DNA of 64,000 nt from Phaseolus vulgaris (lineage: Eukaryota; Streptophyta; Magnoliopsida; Fabales; Fabaceae): NCBI RefSeq assembly GCF_000499845.2, contig NC_023754.2, positions 13,534,993 to 13,598,992 on the forward strand. The letters are read 5' to 3'. A program made the translations under genes and the position numbers. Numbering within the stretch: the first letter of the stretch is position 1; each line of letters opens with the position of its first letter. Below the pieces are notes generated by a model. The model was not told where the DNA came from and did not search any database. It worked only from the letters and a program-made list of their open reading frames with translations. Shown piece by piece: positions 1 to 12,656 of this stretch.

Positions 1-1017
1 ATTCCTCTGTTTTCACCAAATTTACTAGTTCCTACACTTTGTTTGTGCTTGTTTATGTTGATGATATCATTATTACTAGTTCTTCGTCTACTGCTGTCAC
101 TAATCTTATTTCAACTCTTAGCTCTTTCTTTGCCCTCAAAGATTTAGATTCTCTCCATCATTTTCTTGGGATTCAGGTGTCAACTACACAACATGGTAAT
201 ATGCATTTATCTCATGATCAATATATAAAAGACTTGCTTCGTCGAACGAATATGCTTCATGCAAAGTCCCAACCTACCCCTATGACTTCATCAACTCGTC
301 TACAACAAGACTCCGCTGAACCTTTCCAAGATCCATCTATGTATAGGTCAGTCGTTGGTGCTTTACAATATATTCTTATAACGCGACCTGAGTTATCCTA
401 TTCAGTTAACCGTGTTTGTCACTTTATGCATGACCCTAAACTACACCACTGGCAAGCTATGAAATGCATCTCACGCTATCTAGCTGGAACCACCAATTAT
501 GGTCTTTTATTGAAATGTTAGTCTTCATCCTTCATCATTGGTTTCTCAGATGCAGATTGAGGAACTGATGTTGATGACAAGAAATCAATAACTGCCTATT
601 GCATCTATCTTGGCTCAAATCTCGTATCATGGTCTACTCACAAACAAAAATCTATTTTCAGAAGCTCAACAAAAGTTGAATACCGTGCTGTTGCAGCTCT
701 TCTTACTGAAGTTATATGGACTCAGTCTCTTTTATCAGAATTACGTATTCCCTTTCTCAAACCAAAGTTGTACTCTAATAATCTTGGTACAGTCCTTCTC
801 AGTGCCAAACCTGTTATGCATTCAAAAATAAAACATTTTGAGTTGGACCTACATTTTGTTCGTGACCATATATGCAAGGGCACCATTAATCTTCTTCATC
901 TTTCTGCACGCCTCCAAGTCGCGGACCCTCGCACCAAACCTGTATCTGGAAATTTGTTTCTTAATGTCAGGGATAAACTCATGGTGGTTCCTAATCCAAC
1001 CATGAGTTTAACGGGGG
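1..1017 (+). pseudogene. Ty1/copia pol relic (RT to RNase H)
   Basis: This is the 3' part of a copia polyprotein cut by the window edge. The reverse transcriptase YVDD motif with its usual II-T-S continuation is read at about 51-80, followed by the HHFLGIQV and SVVGALQY segments typical of copia RT. After a stop at 519-521 the RNase H part continues in broken frames: a STKVEYRA-like segment near 670, then SKIKHFELDLHFVRDH and ADPRTKP to about 940. In-frame stops and frame changes make it non-functional. It ends at a polypurine tract just before the LTR at 1018. The sequence resembles the Ale/Retrofit type, which is inference. Confidence 0.85.
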
Positions 1018-1136
1018 TGTTAACCAGAGAGTTATATCTTCTCTTCTCTCTAACCTTGTATATAAATGATTTAATAATATGATTTTCTCATTCTATATTT
1101 CTCTCCCTGGATCTCTCTCTTGTGCCTAAGAGTCAA
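1018..1136 (+). repeat. 3' LTR remnant of the copia relic
   Basis: A G-rich polypurine tract at about 1011-1017 is followed by TGTTAACCAGAG, the expected TG start of a copia LTR, then by CT-rich LTR-like sequence with a TATATAAAT box near 1060. The 3' boundary, with a CA near 1136, is uncertain and there is no second LTR in the window. Confidence 0.5.
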
Positions 1137-1282
1137 TATGCTATATTTTGGTTAAAGGGTGCCCTGATGTTATATCTGGCTTCATTGATTTTTTTTATCA
1201 ATAGATAGGTGTGACAATTGTGGCATAGTTTCTTGACCATATATGAAGGGGAGATATTTTGACCAATAGATTACTGGTACAC

Positions 1283-4200
1283 CACTACAAGAAAAATTGC
1301 TTTTAGAAACTAAATTTTTGGTTTCTAAAATGATAAAAATAGTCACTAACTTAATTAGAGACTAATTTAGAAACTAATAGCACTAAGTGACTAAAATCAT
1401 GGTCGCTAATTTTAGATACCAATTTAGATTCTAATTTAGAAACCAATTTAGTTACCATTAAATGAAAACCAACTTAGCGACCAAAATATATAGAACTAAT
1501 TTAGTGACCAATTATATAGAAACCAAATTAACAACCAATTTCATTGAAACCAATTTAGTGACCAAAATATATAGAAACCCATTTAGTGACCAAATATATA
1601 AATACCAAAAAAATGGTCACAATATTGGTTTCTAAATAATGTAATTTATTATAAAATATTATTTTATTCATCTACTTTTTTTTCTTTTTTTATTTATTTA
1701 CCTACTTACTCTTTCATATTTTATATTTATTTGTAGATTCAAGTTCACTAATTTTAAAAGTTCATCAACTCAAAACAATTATTTTCAGAATCAAAATATG
1801 GTTATAAATGAGAATTTTTTCAATTTTTACAAAAGAACTTTTTTATGAATTATGAATGTGAACTAAGATTGTGGTAGAAACTAGAAAATAATCACATAAA
1901 CTCAAGATACTCGTCGTAGTTTGAAATCTACTTTCAACTTTTGTTAATATCCATGAGTTATATGTACAAGAAAGTTTAGTCTATTCCTATCTTGATTGAA
2001 TTTACATTTTTTGTGCCTACTTCCAGCTCACAAGCTTCTGGGCTGGAACAAATCAAGGACGGTCTTGGAAGCCAGAATCGAAAGATTGTTACAAATCAGT
2101 AAGAAACAAACACAAACAATGGATAAAGGAATGAAAGAATGAAAATTGAAACACAAGATGAGTGCAGAATTGTAAATCATTGATTGTTTATTAACTTACC
2201 TTCTCAAATGATACTAGCTCAACCTCATAATACAAAGTGGAGTAACACCAACGAAATATGGAGATAAAATAAAATTGCAGTCAATGAATAGATTTGTCAG
2301 AGCCTAAGATCCATACTGGAATCCAGATGCAGCCAATTGCTACTACAAGTGCAAATACTAATGTTATGAGGTTGGGCAAGAAGTATGGAAACCTACAAAA
2401 TAATTTATGTTTGGAAAATAAAAATCAGCACATCATTAAGATTTTATTTGGATAAAGTTCTCCATGAGTACTTACAGGAAGATAAAATAAGAAAGAAAAA
2501 CATAATAAGTAAGCAAAAATCATATTATTCTTAATCTAATTTGAAAAAGTTTTCTTGTACTAGCTTCTATAAAAATGATTCAGGCATAAACTAATTTTCG
2601 GGAGAAGTTTATCTAAATAGGTCCAAATGATAAAGCAATTTAAATAGAAACTGAATATGAAAGTCCACTTACTTATCCCAAAAGGAATTCTTTGGAAAAA
2701 TATTTGGGTACTTCTCTACTGGCTACAATTAAATACAAAATTTCAGCAGTTAACCTTCTCAAAAAACCAGAATACTTTCAATTCAAAACATTTCATCTTA
2801 TAAACATATGGAAATTCAAGGCTTTATGCAAGATTTATCTTATACTCCAGATGGCTAAGAATATGAATAGTACCTGAGCCAAATAGCCTCTCAATGATGG
2901 GCCAATTATTAAACCAATCACAACATGACTTGTTGGTGTGGAAATGCAGTTCTAAGAATTAACAATGTAAAAGAGTTAGTGATGCTTACAGTTGACAGTC
3001 CTAGAGCTTGGTGTTCTTCTCTAAAAAGTCCAGTGGCATAGGCTTGTTAAATAAAGTAGTTAGACAAGAAAATGTAGAAATGGAAGTTTGAAAGAGAATG
3101 AAGTTATAATCAACACATGCATCCAAAATTTGTATCCAAGTACTGGTGGAAAAAACAAGAAAGTGTGAAATAGTAGGAGTTAAAGATATGATACCCTCAC
3201 TGGTCCTAGAAAACCATTGAAACATCCGAGAAGAAATCTTGTAAGAATAGCCATCCAAAAACTTTTGCTAAGGCCAAATAGTGTGTTGAAAATGACACTG
3301 AAATGAAGTAAGCATTGATAATTATGGGAATCTTCAAAGCTAAGCATGCAGTTCATTGACATGTATACTTACACTGAAATGATCCCTGCAAGTATAACGG
3401 GTTTTCGACCAATGCGATCAACTATAGCTCCCCACAACAAAGATGTCAAACATCTGCCAAGCATGAATACAGGACCTACCACATTTTTATCAATATGTAA
3501 TTAGGTATACGGGCAAAGATTTCCCCAATCGAAACTCTAGTATGAGAATCATTAAACGTGCTAAAAATAAAATCAAAATAAAAAAAAAACCATACCTAAT
3601 TGTGCGAACAACTTGAAGCCTATGACACTGAAGATCATATTGCGTTTGAGCACTGTCACCGACAATATTCCGAGTCGCAAGCACGAGATATAGAGATTGA
3701 GAATGATTTACCTAAGCTTGAGCAAGGAAAGAGACAGTGAGATGAACCAATTGGACGAGATTGAGAACGAGAACGACAGTGATAAAGAATAACGAAACTG
3801 AGAGTGAAGTAGATGAAGGAGACAGTGTGGAGAAGAAGAATGAGACTTACCTGGATTTGAAGAAAGAACAAGATAGTGAGATAAACCAATTGAATGAGAC
3901 TGAGAGTGAAATCAAGAACAAGCAACACTGAGAAAGAGGAACGAGATTGAGATTGAGAGTGAATAGGAAGGAAACAGAGAGTGGAGTGAAAGAAGGTTGC
4001 GACGGGAAGAAGAAGAAGAAGACAGGAAAAAAAGATTTATCAAGTAGAATTTTAGAAAAAATAATTTTTTTCTAAAAAAAGATATAAAAAACTTTTAAAT
4101 ATATACAAACTTAAATAAATAAATACAAATAAAATAAATTTAGTAATAATTTCTTGCAAATTATTATTGAAATAAAATTTATAAATATTTTATAAGAAAA

Positions 4201-4924
4201 ATAATTCTAAATAAATTAGTAAAATGTACTTATTTCTAAGAGCTTAGAAATTCAAACTGCAGAATATTTTCTCATATTTAAAAAAATTAAATAAGTTTTT
4301 AAAAAGTATGTATATCTATTTAAATTAATTCATAAATTTTTTTAATTTAAATAATATTTTGAATTTATAATTAATTTAATTTTATGTTTAAATAAAATTA
4401 AAAGATTAAAATACTATTTTAAATGTAATTTTAAATTCATATTAATTATTTTAATATTATACTAAAAATAATAGTTTAGTAAATTTATTCATATTAATTT
4501 AAAATATTTTATATATTAAAAATTAATTTTATAAAATTTAATTACTCTAAAATTAGTATATAGATTGATTTAAATAATAGTGAATAAAAATTTAAGTATA
4601 TAAATTATATGATGATTATTAGTTTCTAATTTTATTATTTTTAGAGAGAAAAATTAGTTTCTAAATTAAATTAAAAGTGACTAAAAAAATGGTTTCCAGT
4701 TACATCTTAACAAGAAATTAAAAAATATCTTTAAAAAATACCTTCTTTTTTATATTTTTATTATTAACTACCAAAAATATAGTATCTAATTATATTATAA
4801 TTTTTATTAATAATAGATACCTTTTTAGTAACCAATAATTTTTAGTTTATAAAATAGTATCTAAATTGATATTTATATAAACTATTTTTTTTAGTTTCTA
4901 AATTAGTTACTATTACAATATTTT

Positions 4925-4956
<32 letters not shown>

Positions 4957-4970
4957 TAAAAAGAAATTTA
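1283..4970. mobile_element. CACTA-type DNA transposon with captured gene
   Basis: The left end is CACTACAAGAAAAATTGC, the classic terminal inverted repeat of plant CACTA (En/Spm) elements. It is followed by about 350 bp of short sub-terminal repeats built on 'aaccaatttagtgacca' variants. The same kind of repeats, in the opposite sense, recur at about 4620-4920, and the element appears to end near ...TTTAGTG at about 4970. That right terminus is degenerate, so the boundary and the 3-bp target duplication are not certain. No transposase is visible; the interior holds a host gene fragment. A purine-rich stretch at 3700-4030 has an imperfect internal duplication of about 140 bp and looks like 5' UTR sequence of the captured gene. 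Confidence 0.65.
2300..3650 (-). pseudogene. captured ZIF1-like MFS transporter fragment
   Basis: Successive minus-strand blocks translate to the N-terminal half of a plant ZINC INDUCED FACILITATOR-like (MFS) transporter. Complement 3373-3475 gives FMLGRCLTSLLWGAIVDRIG and RKPVILAGIIS. Complement 3195-3297 gives FNTLFGLSKSFWMAILTRFL and LGCFNGFLGPVR. About 2990-3042 gives FREEHQALGLST, about 2874-2940 gives GLIIGPSLRGYLAQ, 2673-2719 gives PVEKYPNIFPKNSFWDK, and about 2305-2393 gives RFPYFLPNLITLVFALVVAI. Several junctions keep GTAAG donors and matching phases, so introns are retained and the copy is not a retrogene. Some acceptors look damaged, and the start and C-terminal half are missing. 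It lies between CACTA sub-terminal repeats, so capture by the transposon is the simplest reading. Confidence 0.75.
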
Positions 4971-5084
4971 GTGTGTCATAGAGATACTTCTAGTTCATTT
5001 ATCTTTAAGGGGAGTATGATGATTATTATTTTGATATTTTTAGGCTTGTAATTCTTATATAACATAGTATTTATCTATATATGG

Positions 5085-5088
5085 TTTG

Positions 5089-5132
<44 letters not shown>
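5085..5132. repeat. (AT)n microsatellite
   Basis: There are more than 20 uninterrupted AT dinucleotides. A shorter AT tract lies at about 4927-4950, at the right end of the CACTA element. Confidence 0.9.
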
Positions 5133-5134
<2 letters not shown>

Positions 5135-5357
5135 ACACGATTATATAAAAAAAACAAAGGTAAATAGTTATTTTTCAAATAAAACACAACCTATTTCATG
5201 ATGAGATTGTAAAAAGTTTTGATGTAAAGATTTTTTTTATAATTCTAAAATAAGAAGCAAAAAAGAAAATTGAAATGCATACATATATAACTTTAGTTTG
5301 AAGTTAAGAGTGAATTAAATGAAATACAAGTTAAGGTTCATGGTATTGTTCAAGCAC

Positions 5358-8300
5358 CTACATATTTAAATATTCTTCCAAATATTTTTTCATTTTTCTT
5401 TCGTGTTCAATACGTGCGTCAGCTGACAATCCGGGAAGGCCAGCATGCCATTCTTTCTCGAATCTTTTCTTCAAGGATTCAAATCCTTCAGTAACACACA
5501 CATAATCCAATTTGGGAAGATTTGTTAAATTTATTTGAATCATTGGAATGCTCATTTGAAGTCCTGGTATTCTGCTATCTTGCCTCATCACAGTAAAAAT
5601 GCTTGTCATTGAACTGCAATCTGTTACCTCTAACATCTTCAAGTTATCAAGATTTTTGGAAAGATTAACGGGAAAAACAGTTCTCAATTTCTCACAATAT
5701 TTGATATTTACGTTTTTCAGTTTCCAAAATGAATTTTCAGCATCATACCCCTCATTCCATATTGTTGTCAAGTCACTAACCTCGAAAATTACCATTGTCT
5801 CCAGATTAGGGCAAGAAACCTGCATAAACAATATGACATTAATGAATACTATTAGCAGTTTTTTACAACATCATTAATTACTGCTCATTGTCATGCTATT
5901 AGGGTTTAAGTATTTGTTTGGCTTTTATGCTTACTCTTCTGTTTTGTCAAGAAAAAGACTACAAATGTTCATCAATTTTTAATTGCGAAACAATGAAGAC
6001 TCCGTTTAAATATCTGGGTATGCATGTAGAAGGATGTCAGAGAAGAAGTAAGTTTTGGGAAGAGGTGGTGGAAAGAGTGAGAAAAAGACTAAGCAAATGG
6101 AAAGGTAAGTTTATCTCTATGGCTGACAGATTTTGTTTGATTAAGTCAGCGTTATCTGCTCTCTCCCTGTATTACTTGTCTTTGTATAAGACGTCGGTTA
6201 TGGTGATGAAGGATATAGTGAGGTTGCAGAGGAACTTTTTGTCGGGATGGGGATCAGTAGGCAGGAAAATTGCGTAGGCTTCGTGGGAAAAGGTTTGCCA
6301 GCCAAAAGAAGCGGGAGGGTTAGGAATGATTGACATAAGGCAGTTTAATATTGCTCTGTTAGGAAAATGGATACGACACTTAGGTCATGAAAAACAAAGT
6401 TTGTGGAAAGAAGTGGTGGATTCTAAATATGGAGGTTGGAGGGATCTACGAAGTCAAAGAAATAGCTGTTGTGATCCTCTTTGGTGGAGGGATTTGAAGG
6501 AGGTTTGGTCTATGACGGATGGAAAGACAAGTTTGAGGATAACTTTTCTTGGGAGGTTGAAAGTGGGAGGGAGATCAGGTTATGGGAGGATAGATGGGTG
6601 GACAACATGACTTTGAAGGAGTCCTTTCCAAGACTTTATACCATATGTTCTATCAAGGACTCTTCTATATGGCAGGCAGGGGAAAGGTCAGAAAATTCAG
6701 GGTGGACCTGGAAGATCGAATGGAGAAGGAACTTGTTTGAATGTGAACGGAATCTGGAACATCAACTAATGCAAATTATAGGGGAACATAGGGTAAGGGT
6801 GGATAAGGACGATTTTTGGGTTTGGGAAGACAGAGAGGCAATCGTGTTCACAGTTAAATCTGCATACAAAATTCTTAATGAAGACACTTAGGGGGGGGGG
6901 GGCTGAGAGGGATTTGTTTGTGGGTTTTGGAGGTTAAAGGCACAACCATCTACACATCTCACATCATGGAGGTTCTGGAAGACAAAATAGCGTCTAAAGC
7001 AAATCAGTAAGGAGGGGGATATGTATGTCTTCCAATATTTGTTGTATGTACGAGGAGGAAGAGGAAACCTCGTCTCACCTTTTTTGTATGTGTAGAATTG
7101 TCTAGCTCATGTGGTCTAAGTGCTATGACTGGATGAGGATGGCATCGACACATCATAGGTAGCCAAAAAACACTTATTAAGCTTTAGGATGAATGAGGTC
7201 AAGGAAAGTGTAAATCAAGTTTGGGTTGTGTGTGGATAGCAGTTGCAGGAGAATTGTGGAATTATAGGAATAGGAGGATCTTCAAAAGTGGTAGGATCGA
7301 TCATATTGAAATCTTTGCCCTGTCACAACTGAAGGCTTGGTCATGAGTTATGTCCAAAGCGCATATTCAGACTGGTGTCTTAAGTCAATGGCTTGTATGA
7401 GGTCTGTTAATTTCTCTAGGAGATATATATCTTGAGTGTAGGTGTATGTATTAGGGGCAAAGATTACAGTAGAGGGAATGAGCGCAAGGTAGGTTTGTTG
7501 TATACGGGTTGTGGTATCCCTAAAATACCTATTATTTATTTATTCGTTTTTTCTGATTAAAAAAATATTTTCTATAAAAATTAATGAACAAACTTGTATA
7601 TGTTATATGTGTATATACGTGCAAATGGAATGTAGGGTTGTTGAGAGGATACATGCAGTAATGGAGCTACAGATTACATATGGTTAATGCTTTAATGCCT
7701 TATCAGTGCTGGAAATATTTTAAAACCTTGTCATGAAAAAGTGTAGGTGTATCAGTCGCAGAGGATCCTTCACTTGAGCAGAAACTGATTAATGCTGGGA
7801 GTCCTTGTAAGGTTAGAGAGCATAATTCAGGAAATTTTATGGGAGGATTCTCTGCACCTTCAATAAGCACAATTGTCTTTATGGATTTGCACTGTGAAAC
7901 ATTCAAAGTAGCAAGATGAGGAAGGCCATTGATCATTGATTTTAAGAAGAGACATTCCATTTCACTGCATTTCTCTATTGTGATGACTCTTAGTTTGAAG
8001 AAAGATTTCTCAGTTAAAGGACCACCATAGCATATGTGCTTCAAATTGATAAGAATGCTGAGAGACAGTGACTCCAAGTTCGGAAAAGCATCAAGAGGAT
8101 CATTACCTGACCCTGTGGCTATGCATTTGAGTTCATCATTGTTTTGAATAAAGAGAGACTGCAGTTGTGGAAACCCATCACACTCCAAATCATTAAGAAC
8201 ATTTTGGACACCACTCAGTGTATTCAAGTGCAAAACCTGAACTTCTTTCAGCATCTTTTTTATTCCATCATCTGACTGAAACCTCCTGTTGAGATTCAAT

Positions 8301-10333
8301 TTCAATGTCTTCAATTCATGATCACCATCATGTTGTCGGCTCCACCCGTCACCAATGAAAATTGTGTATGATCTTAGATTTCTAAAGAACATTTCCACAG
8401 GCCATGCCTGAGGATCTGGAACATATAAGTCTTCTATATATGCCAAATGTTCCAAGTCTGTAAGCTCTTTCAAGCTTGCGTTGTTTTCACTGGAAGACAT
8501 TTCAATCTTCCAATTACAGAAGGAGTTTCTCAAATATAATTCTTCCAAGCTTGTCAAGTTTGACAGGACATTGGCTGGAATCACTTGGAGATGTGTGTCT
8601 CTTAAATCCAAGAATAGCAACTTCTGAAGCTGTCTAATTTGCACAGGCAATTGTTGGATCGTACTTTCAACGATGCCAAGCATTCGTAGATTTGTGAGCT
8701 CACAAACTTTAGTAATGTCTCCGAAATTGCATTGATACATGGATATTGCTTCAAGGTCCTTCAAAGAAACAAAACTAATTGGCAGATTTGGACGACTAAA
8801 GGAAACAAAATCAAGCACTTTCAGAAGTTTAGTCTCCTCAAAAAAGGAATCTGGAATATCTATTGTGGGATTTTCCCTACTTATCAAAAGATGTTTTAAG
8901 TTTGGACATTTTAACCTTTTTGGAACTTGCAAATCACCCACAAGATGTATGTTGCAGAAGTGTAAATCTTTTAGCTCTTCTTCAGATGGCCATTCTCTGA
9001 AAATCATTGAAGCTCTTATTCGATCCTGCTGGTCCATTCGATTAGCAGTATGCCATATGTAGTCATCTACTCTGACCCAGTCCTTTTCATTTTCAACCAC
9101 AAGACCATAGGCCTTCAGATCACTAATCAGTGAGTCACGCTTTTTTCTTGCAGAATCTGTTGTTTCGAGATTTTTTAATACACCTGCCCACATGTCTATA
9201 TAGATGCTATATGTGTTAATAAACCTTCTTCCCCTAATAGTAAGAAGCAACAACAATGATTTGAGTTCCTCATTTTGTTCTAGACAAAAGGACAATAGTT
9301 TTGTTGGTGAGGTGTTTTCCTTTAACTGCATCAAGGCATCTGGGCCCTTATTTTCTAATGCTTTTGCTATGGCATAAATTAAAGAAGTGGAACCTTCACA
9401 ACTTCTCACAATTTCTTCTACAATGGAACTTTCCTGATCTTCAACAACACCTCCAACCATCTTCTGAAACAACATCTGAGCCTCTTCTTTTTGTAATGCT
9501 TCTAATTGAAACACTTTAAGCTTAGAGGCACCCTTCAAATTTTGTATGAAATTCATATTTCTTGATGTCAACAATAATTTGCACCCTGCATGTTCATTAC
9601 CCGGAGGAACTCCAAATTCCTCTAAGTCAAATTCTTGTGGGTCCAATTCCCCCCACGTATCATCCACTATGATGAGACAATTTTGCTCCATTTTTATTCT
9701 CTGACGCAATTTGTTTCTTCTTTTCACAAGACTTTCTCCATTGGTCAACTGCACTCCCAATTCATCTGCAATAGCCTTTTGAACTTGCTCCTGATTTGAC
9801 TTATCAGTTACAGTTATGACAACCACTGCAGTAAACAATTTTTGTTCTTTTGCTTTCTCTCTAATGTGTTTGGCTAATGGGGTTGTGCCTATACCACCCA
9901 GCCCCCACACTCCAACTGCTTGGATACTAGGGTTCTTTAGGGCTTTCATAATATCTTCTATAGTATCATCTCTTGATTTTGGTCTCTCATAATCTCTTGC
10001 TGCAGATAGATGAGAATTTCCTTCTTCAATTAATTGTGAAATAACTTGTTGCATCTTTCTTGATTGTTTACCAACCTTGTACCGCAACAAAAAATTTGTG
10101 CAAGTACTTTTGCCTTCATAATCGTTCAAGAATCTATCCCCTTGTTCAAGAATCTCATCCACTCTTTTTAGCCACTCTCTTTGAGTTTGGAGTTTTTCAT
10201 AGTGCAAAATAAGATTTACTTGCACCCTTTTCTTTTGATCTTGCAGATCCTTGAGTTCAGCTTTGAGATTCTCCAAAATGCTTCTGTTGGAAATTAGGTT
10301 GCCCAGTTGATGTACAACCACTGCTGCTTTCAT
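5358..10333 (-). CDS. CC-NBS-LRR disease resistance protein (two exons)
   Basis: Exon 1 is complement(7727..10333) and exon 2 is complement(5358..5819), joined in phase 0 (FHDK, then VSCPNLE) by an AG/GTTTTA donor and a TTTATGCAG acceptor, giving about 1022 aa. Residues 1-120 are charged and coiled-coil-like with no TIR. NB-ARC follows: a P-loop at 144-152, kinase-2 CLIIVDDTW at 219-227 and RNBS-B KLLLTSRN at 252-259. Leucine-rich repeats run from about 470 to the C-terminus. The type matches legume At4g27190/RPS2-like CNLs, which act in intracellular pathogen recognition. The P-loop reads GLGGIGTTPLA, so the Walker A lysine (position 150) is threonine and the second threonine is proline. The GLPL position reads GSTSLIYA, and the MHD position is unrecognisable. 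Nucleotide binding is therefore probably impaired although the reading frame is intact. The start is the first ATG of the long ORF. Confidence 0.85.
5890..7566 (+). mobile_element. 5'-truncated L1-type LINE in NLR intron
   Basis: Broken frames encode the end of a plant LINE reverse transcriptase. FKYLGMHVEGCQRR and KGKFISMADRFCLIKSALSA lie at about 6000-6160. Next come KEAGGLGMIDIRQFN-like and LLGKWIRHLG segments, and then a zinc-binding-type C-terminal part to about 7380. The 3' end is a conserved tail (gtatacgggtt, then tatccctaaaatacc) running into poly-A at 7558-7566. Multiple stops and a 12-base G run at 6891-6902 show it is dead. It lies antisense to the NLR, wholly within its intron (5820-7726). 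No clear target-site duplication was found, and the 5' boundary is approximate. Confidence 0.8.
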
Positions 10334-11342
10334 CTTCTGAAAAAATGTGCCAATTGATCTTTCTTTCCTTTGTTGGTGTTGGTTGCTGCAACGGAGTTGA
10401 TACAGGTTTAACCTAGGATAGGATAATAGATGGAGGCAATAACTTCAATGAAGCAACGCAAAATTTGAAGTAAATGGCTCACCCTCTTTTAGATAATGGC
10501 CAAAATAGAAAGGATGTGACTTAAATAACAATTATTCTTCAACTGTACTCCTGTCATGAACAAAACAAATTGAACAGTATTTAAAATGCTGACGGAATAA
10601 GATTATTTAAGTTATTACTGGCGAAAAAATGATAGAGTACATAAATTTCATCATTTTACATTTAACCTGTATTGAAAGAAACATGGTGATATTTTTATAA
10701 ATAAAAAATCAATTTTATATTAGTTAGTTATATAAAAAAAAGTAGTACAAATGCTTGCTCTAACCCTTGTACACAAATATACAATAATTCCACAGTTAGG
10801 TGGTTTGTCTAGAAACAAAACAATCAACCAACCTTTCACCTCTCTTCAAATATTACCACTAATAAGTTTCTTGTAACAAACCAAGGTGTTCTCATCCCAA
10901 AAACAAGTTTACCCCTCATTAACTCCTTATCTCCACATCAATATAGGCTCACATTGAAATATACTCTTGCAACCTGTTTTGAACAAGCTACAACCAAACT
11001 GAGGTACTAATTCCACAAATTGCTTTCCTCATGTATTCTTAATCTTCCCTACACATGATAGTAGTGTTTCTACTGCAGTCTTCATTATAGTTTTCTTCCT
11101 TTATGTAGACTCAAATTCAGTTCATGTACACAGTTTGTGTTGTACACAGTTTACAGCACCCCACCATGTGTTGTGTTTTCGTACTACTCACTCTGTCCAA
11201 GCTAAGGCTTTTCTGATATGCATATACGAAGGCTGTAAGCCCTTGTATGATCATGCAGACATTGTGAGTTCACTACTTGCACATAAAAAATAATTCTCTA
11301 AGCTACTCTGCCTAGTTGTGAGACCTGGTTAACTAGATAAAA
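10334..11342 (+). other. NLR upstream region with possible copia LTR remnant
   Basis: No gene is recognised here. 10334-10700 is the 5' flank of the NLR and should hold its promoter; no strong TATA box was singled out. At 11343-11354 TGGTGCCAGAGC matches 10 of 12 bases of the usual copia primer-binding site TGGTATCAGAGC. The 600 or so bases before it may therefore be a 5' LTR remnant in plus orientation, but I could not define its left end. Confidence 0.25.
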
Positions 11343-11903
11343 TGGTGCCAGAGCATCTATATTAGAGTATATCTGCACTATCAACTTTATTGGTTTAATG
11401 TTCCATAACAGGTAGAAACATGACAACTCCTACCTACCAGTTATCAAATCATGAAATTACCCTTTATACTATCACTACCCATTTTTGTATGCTCTACAAA
11501 TCATATCAATACATATCCTTGGACATAGACACTAATAAAAAAAAGAAAATATAGTCTTACAAAAATTGCAATGCACCCATATGCCCACTTTTTTAATTTT
11601 TCTTTACTAAAAATCTCCTCAATCCACCATTGTGTTCTTAAATATAATTTCATTTCTTTGATCCAGATACATCTAACTACCACTATCAACATCCCCCTCC
11701 AGATCCTATTCTTAATGTCTTTGAAACTCGTTTGTAAATTGCTAAAAGTGTAGAAGAAACTGTTTTTTTATTAGTTGCTTTGGCAGTAGTGATGGTTACA
11801 GTTTTTTTGTAATAGCTGTTATAGTGTTAGTTATGATAAAGCAAGGGAAGTGCTGAAGAATCTAGGCTTTTTGCTTGTTGCTGAAGCTGAGCTCCTCTTG
11901 AAT

Positions 11904-11972
11904 TTTGTATAAGGGTTGGACACCTTAGAAGTGTCTTTTTTAATTTATTTATTTTTTATTAATAAAAAAATT
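11904..11972 (+). repeat. LINE 3' tail fragment
   Basis: Tail of the LINE family seen at 7498-7566: gtataagggttggacacc, then aagtgtc, a T-rich spacer, and attaataaaaaaa. Only the 3' end is recognisable. Confidence 0.6.
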
Positions 11973-11986
11973 ATATTCATATACAT

Positions 11987-12026
11987 AGTTTTTGGGATGT
12001 AATTTTAGTTTTTGGGATGTAATTTT
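11987..12026 (+). repeat. 20-bp perfect tandem duplication
   Basis: The unit agtttttgggatgtaatttt occurs twice, head to tail and without mismatch, at 11987-12006 and 12007-12026, between two LINE tails. Confidence 0.95.
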
Positions 12027-12041
12027 GAGTGAACTTTTGAA

Positions 12042-12108
12042 CAGGGGTTATGACATCTCTAATGTCTAATTCTTTTGTTTATGTATTTGTAATTTGCCGA
12101 TAAAAAAA
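12042..12108 (+). repeat. LINE 3' tail fragment
   Basis: A second, more diverged copy of the LINE tail (acaggggttatgacatctct, aatgtct, then ttgccgataaaaaaa) lies 70 bp after the previous one in the same orientation. Confidence 0.5.
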
Positions 12109-12656
12109 CTAAGAATATTCTAAGTTTACAGGAAATGGGTGGGGTTATAGTGGCTAGCCGTATGTAGGGAAACATATTCACATTTTGTATAAATAACCTA
12201 TATACAAATACACAACTATTGTTAACTACATCTTCTATTCACCATCAACTTTCATCTTTTAATGGGACAATTTACTATTAGTGGCCATCCACGATCTTCT
12301 AATGAGAAATTCTATTGCTACTTTTCACCCCATAAAAGAAGAAACAAAGCATAGGTCTTTGGGAGATACTAGTAGACATGCATGTCAATTATGAGAAGCA
12401 TATGGATACAAAGAAATAATGTGATATTCAGGATGGATGGGAGAAATATTTGGAAATGCATAATTAAAAGCTTAAGCACGAGTTAGAAACAATTCTAAAA
12501 AACAAGCTTTTCAAATTGGTGCTTATGTAAAAAGATTGCTTCATAAGCATACGAAAATGAATATCCTACAATGCAACTAGTTCATATTTTTGAAACAGTT
12601 TTATTTATAAGTTGAACAATGTTTGTCTACATCTTTATGTGAGAATACATTATTAT

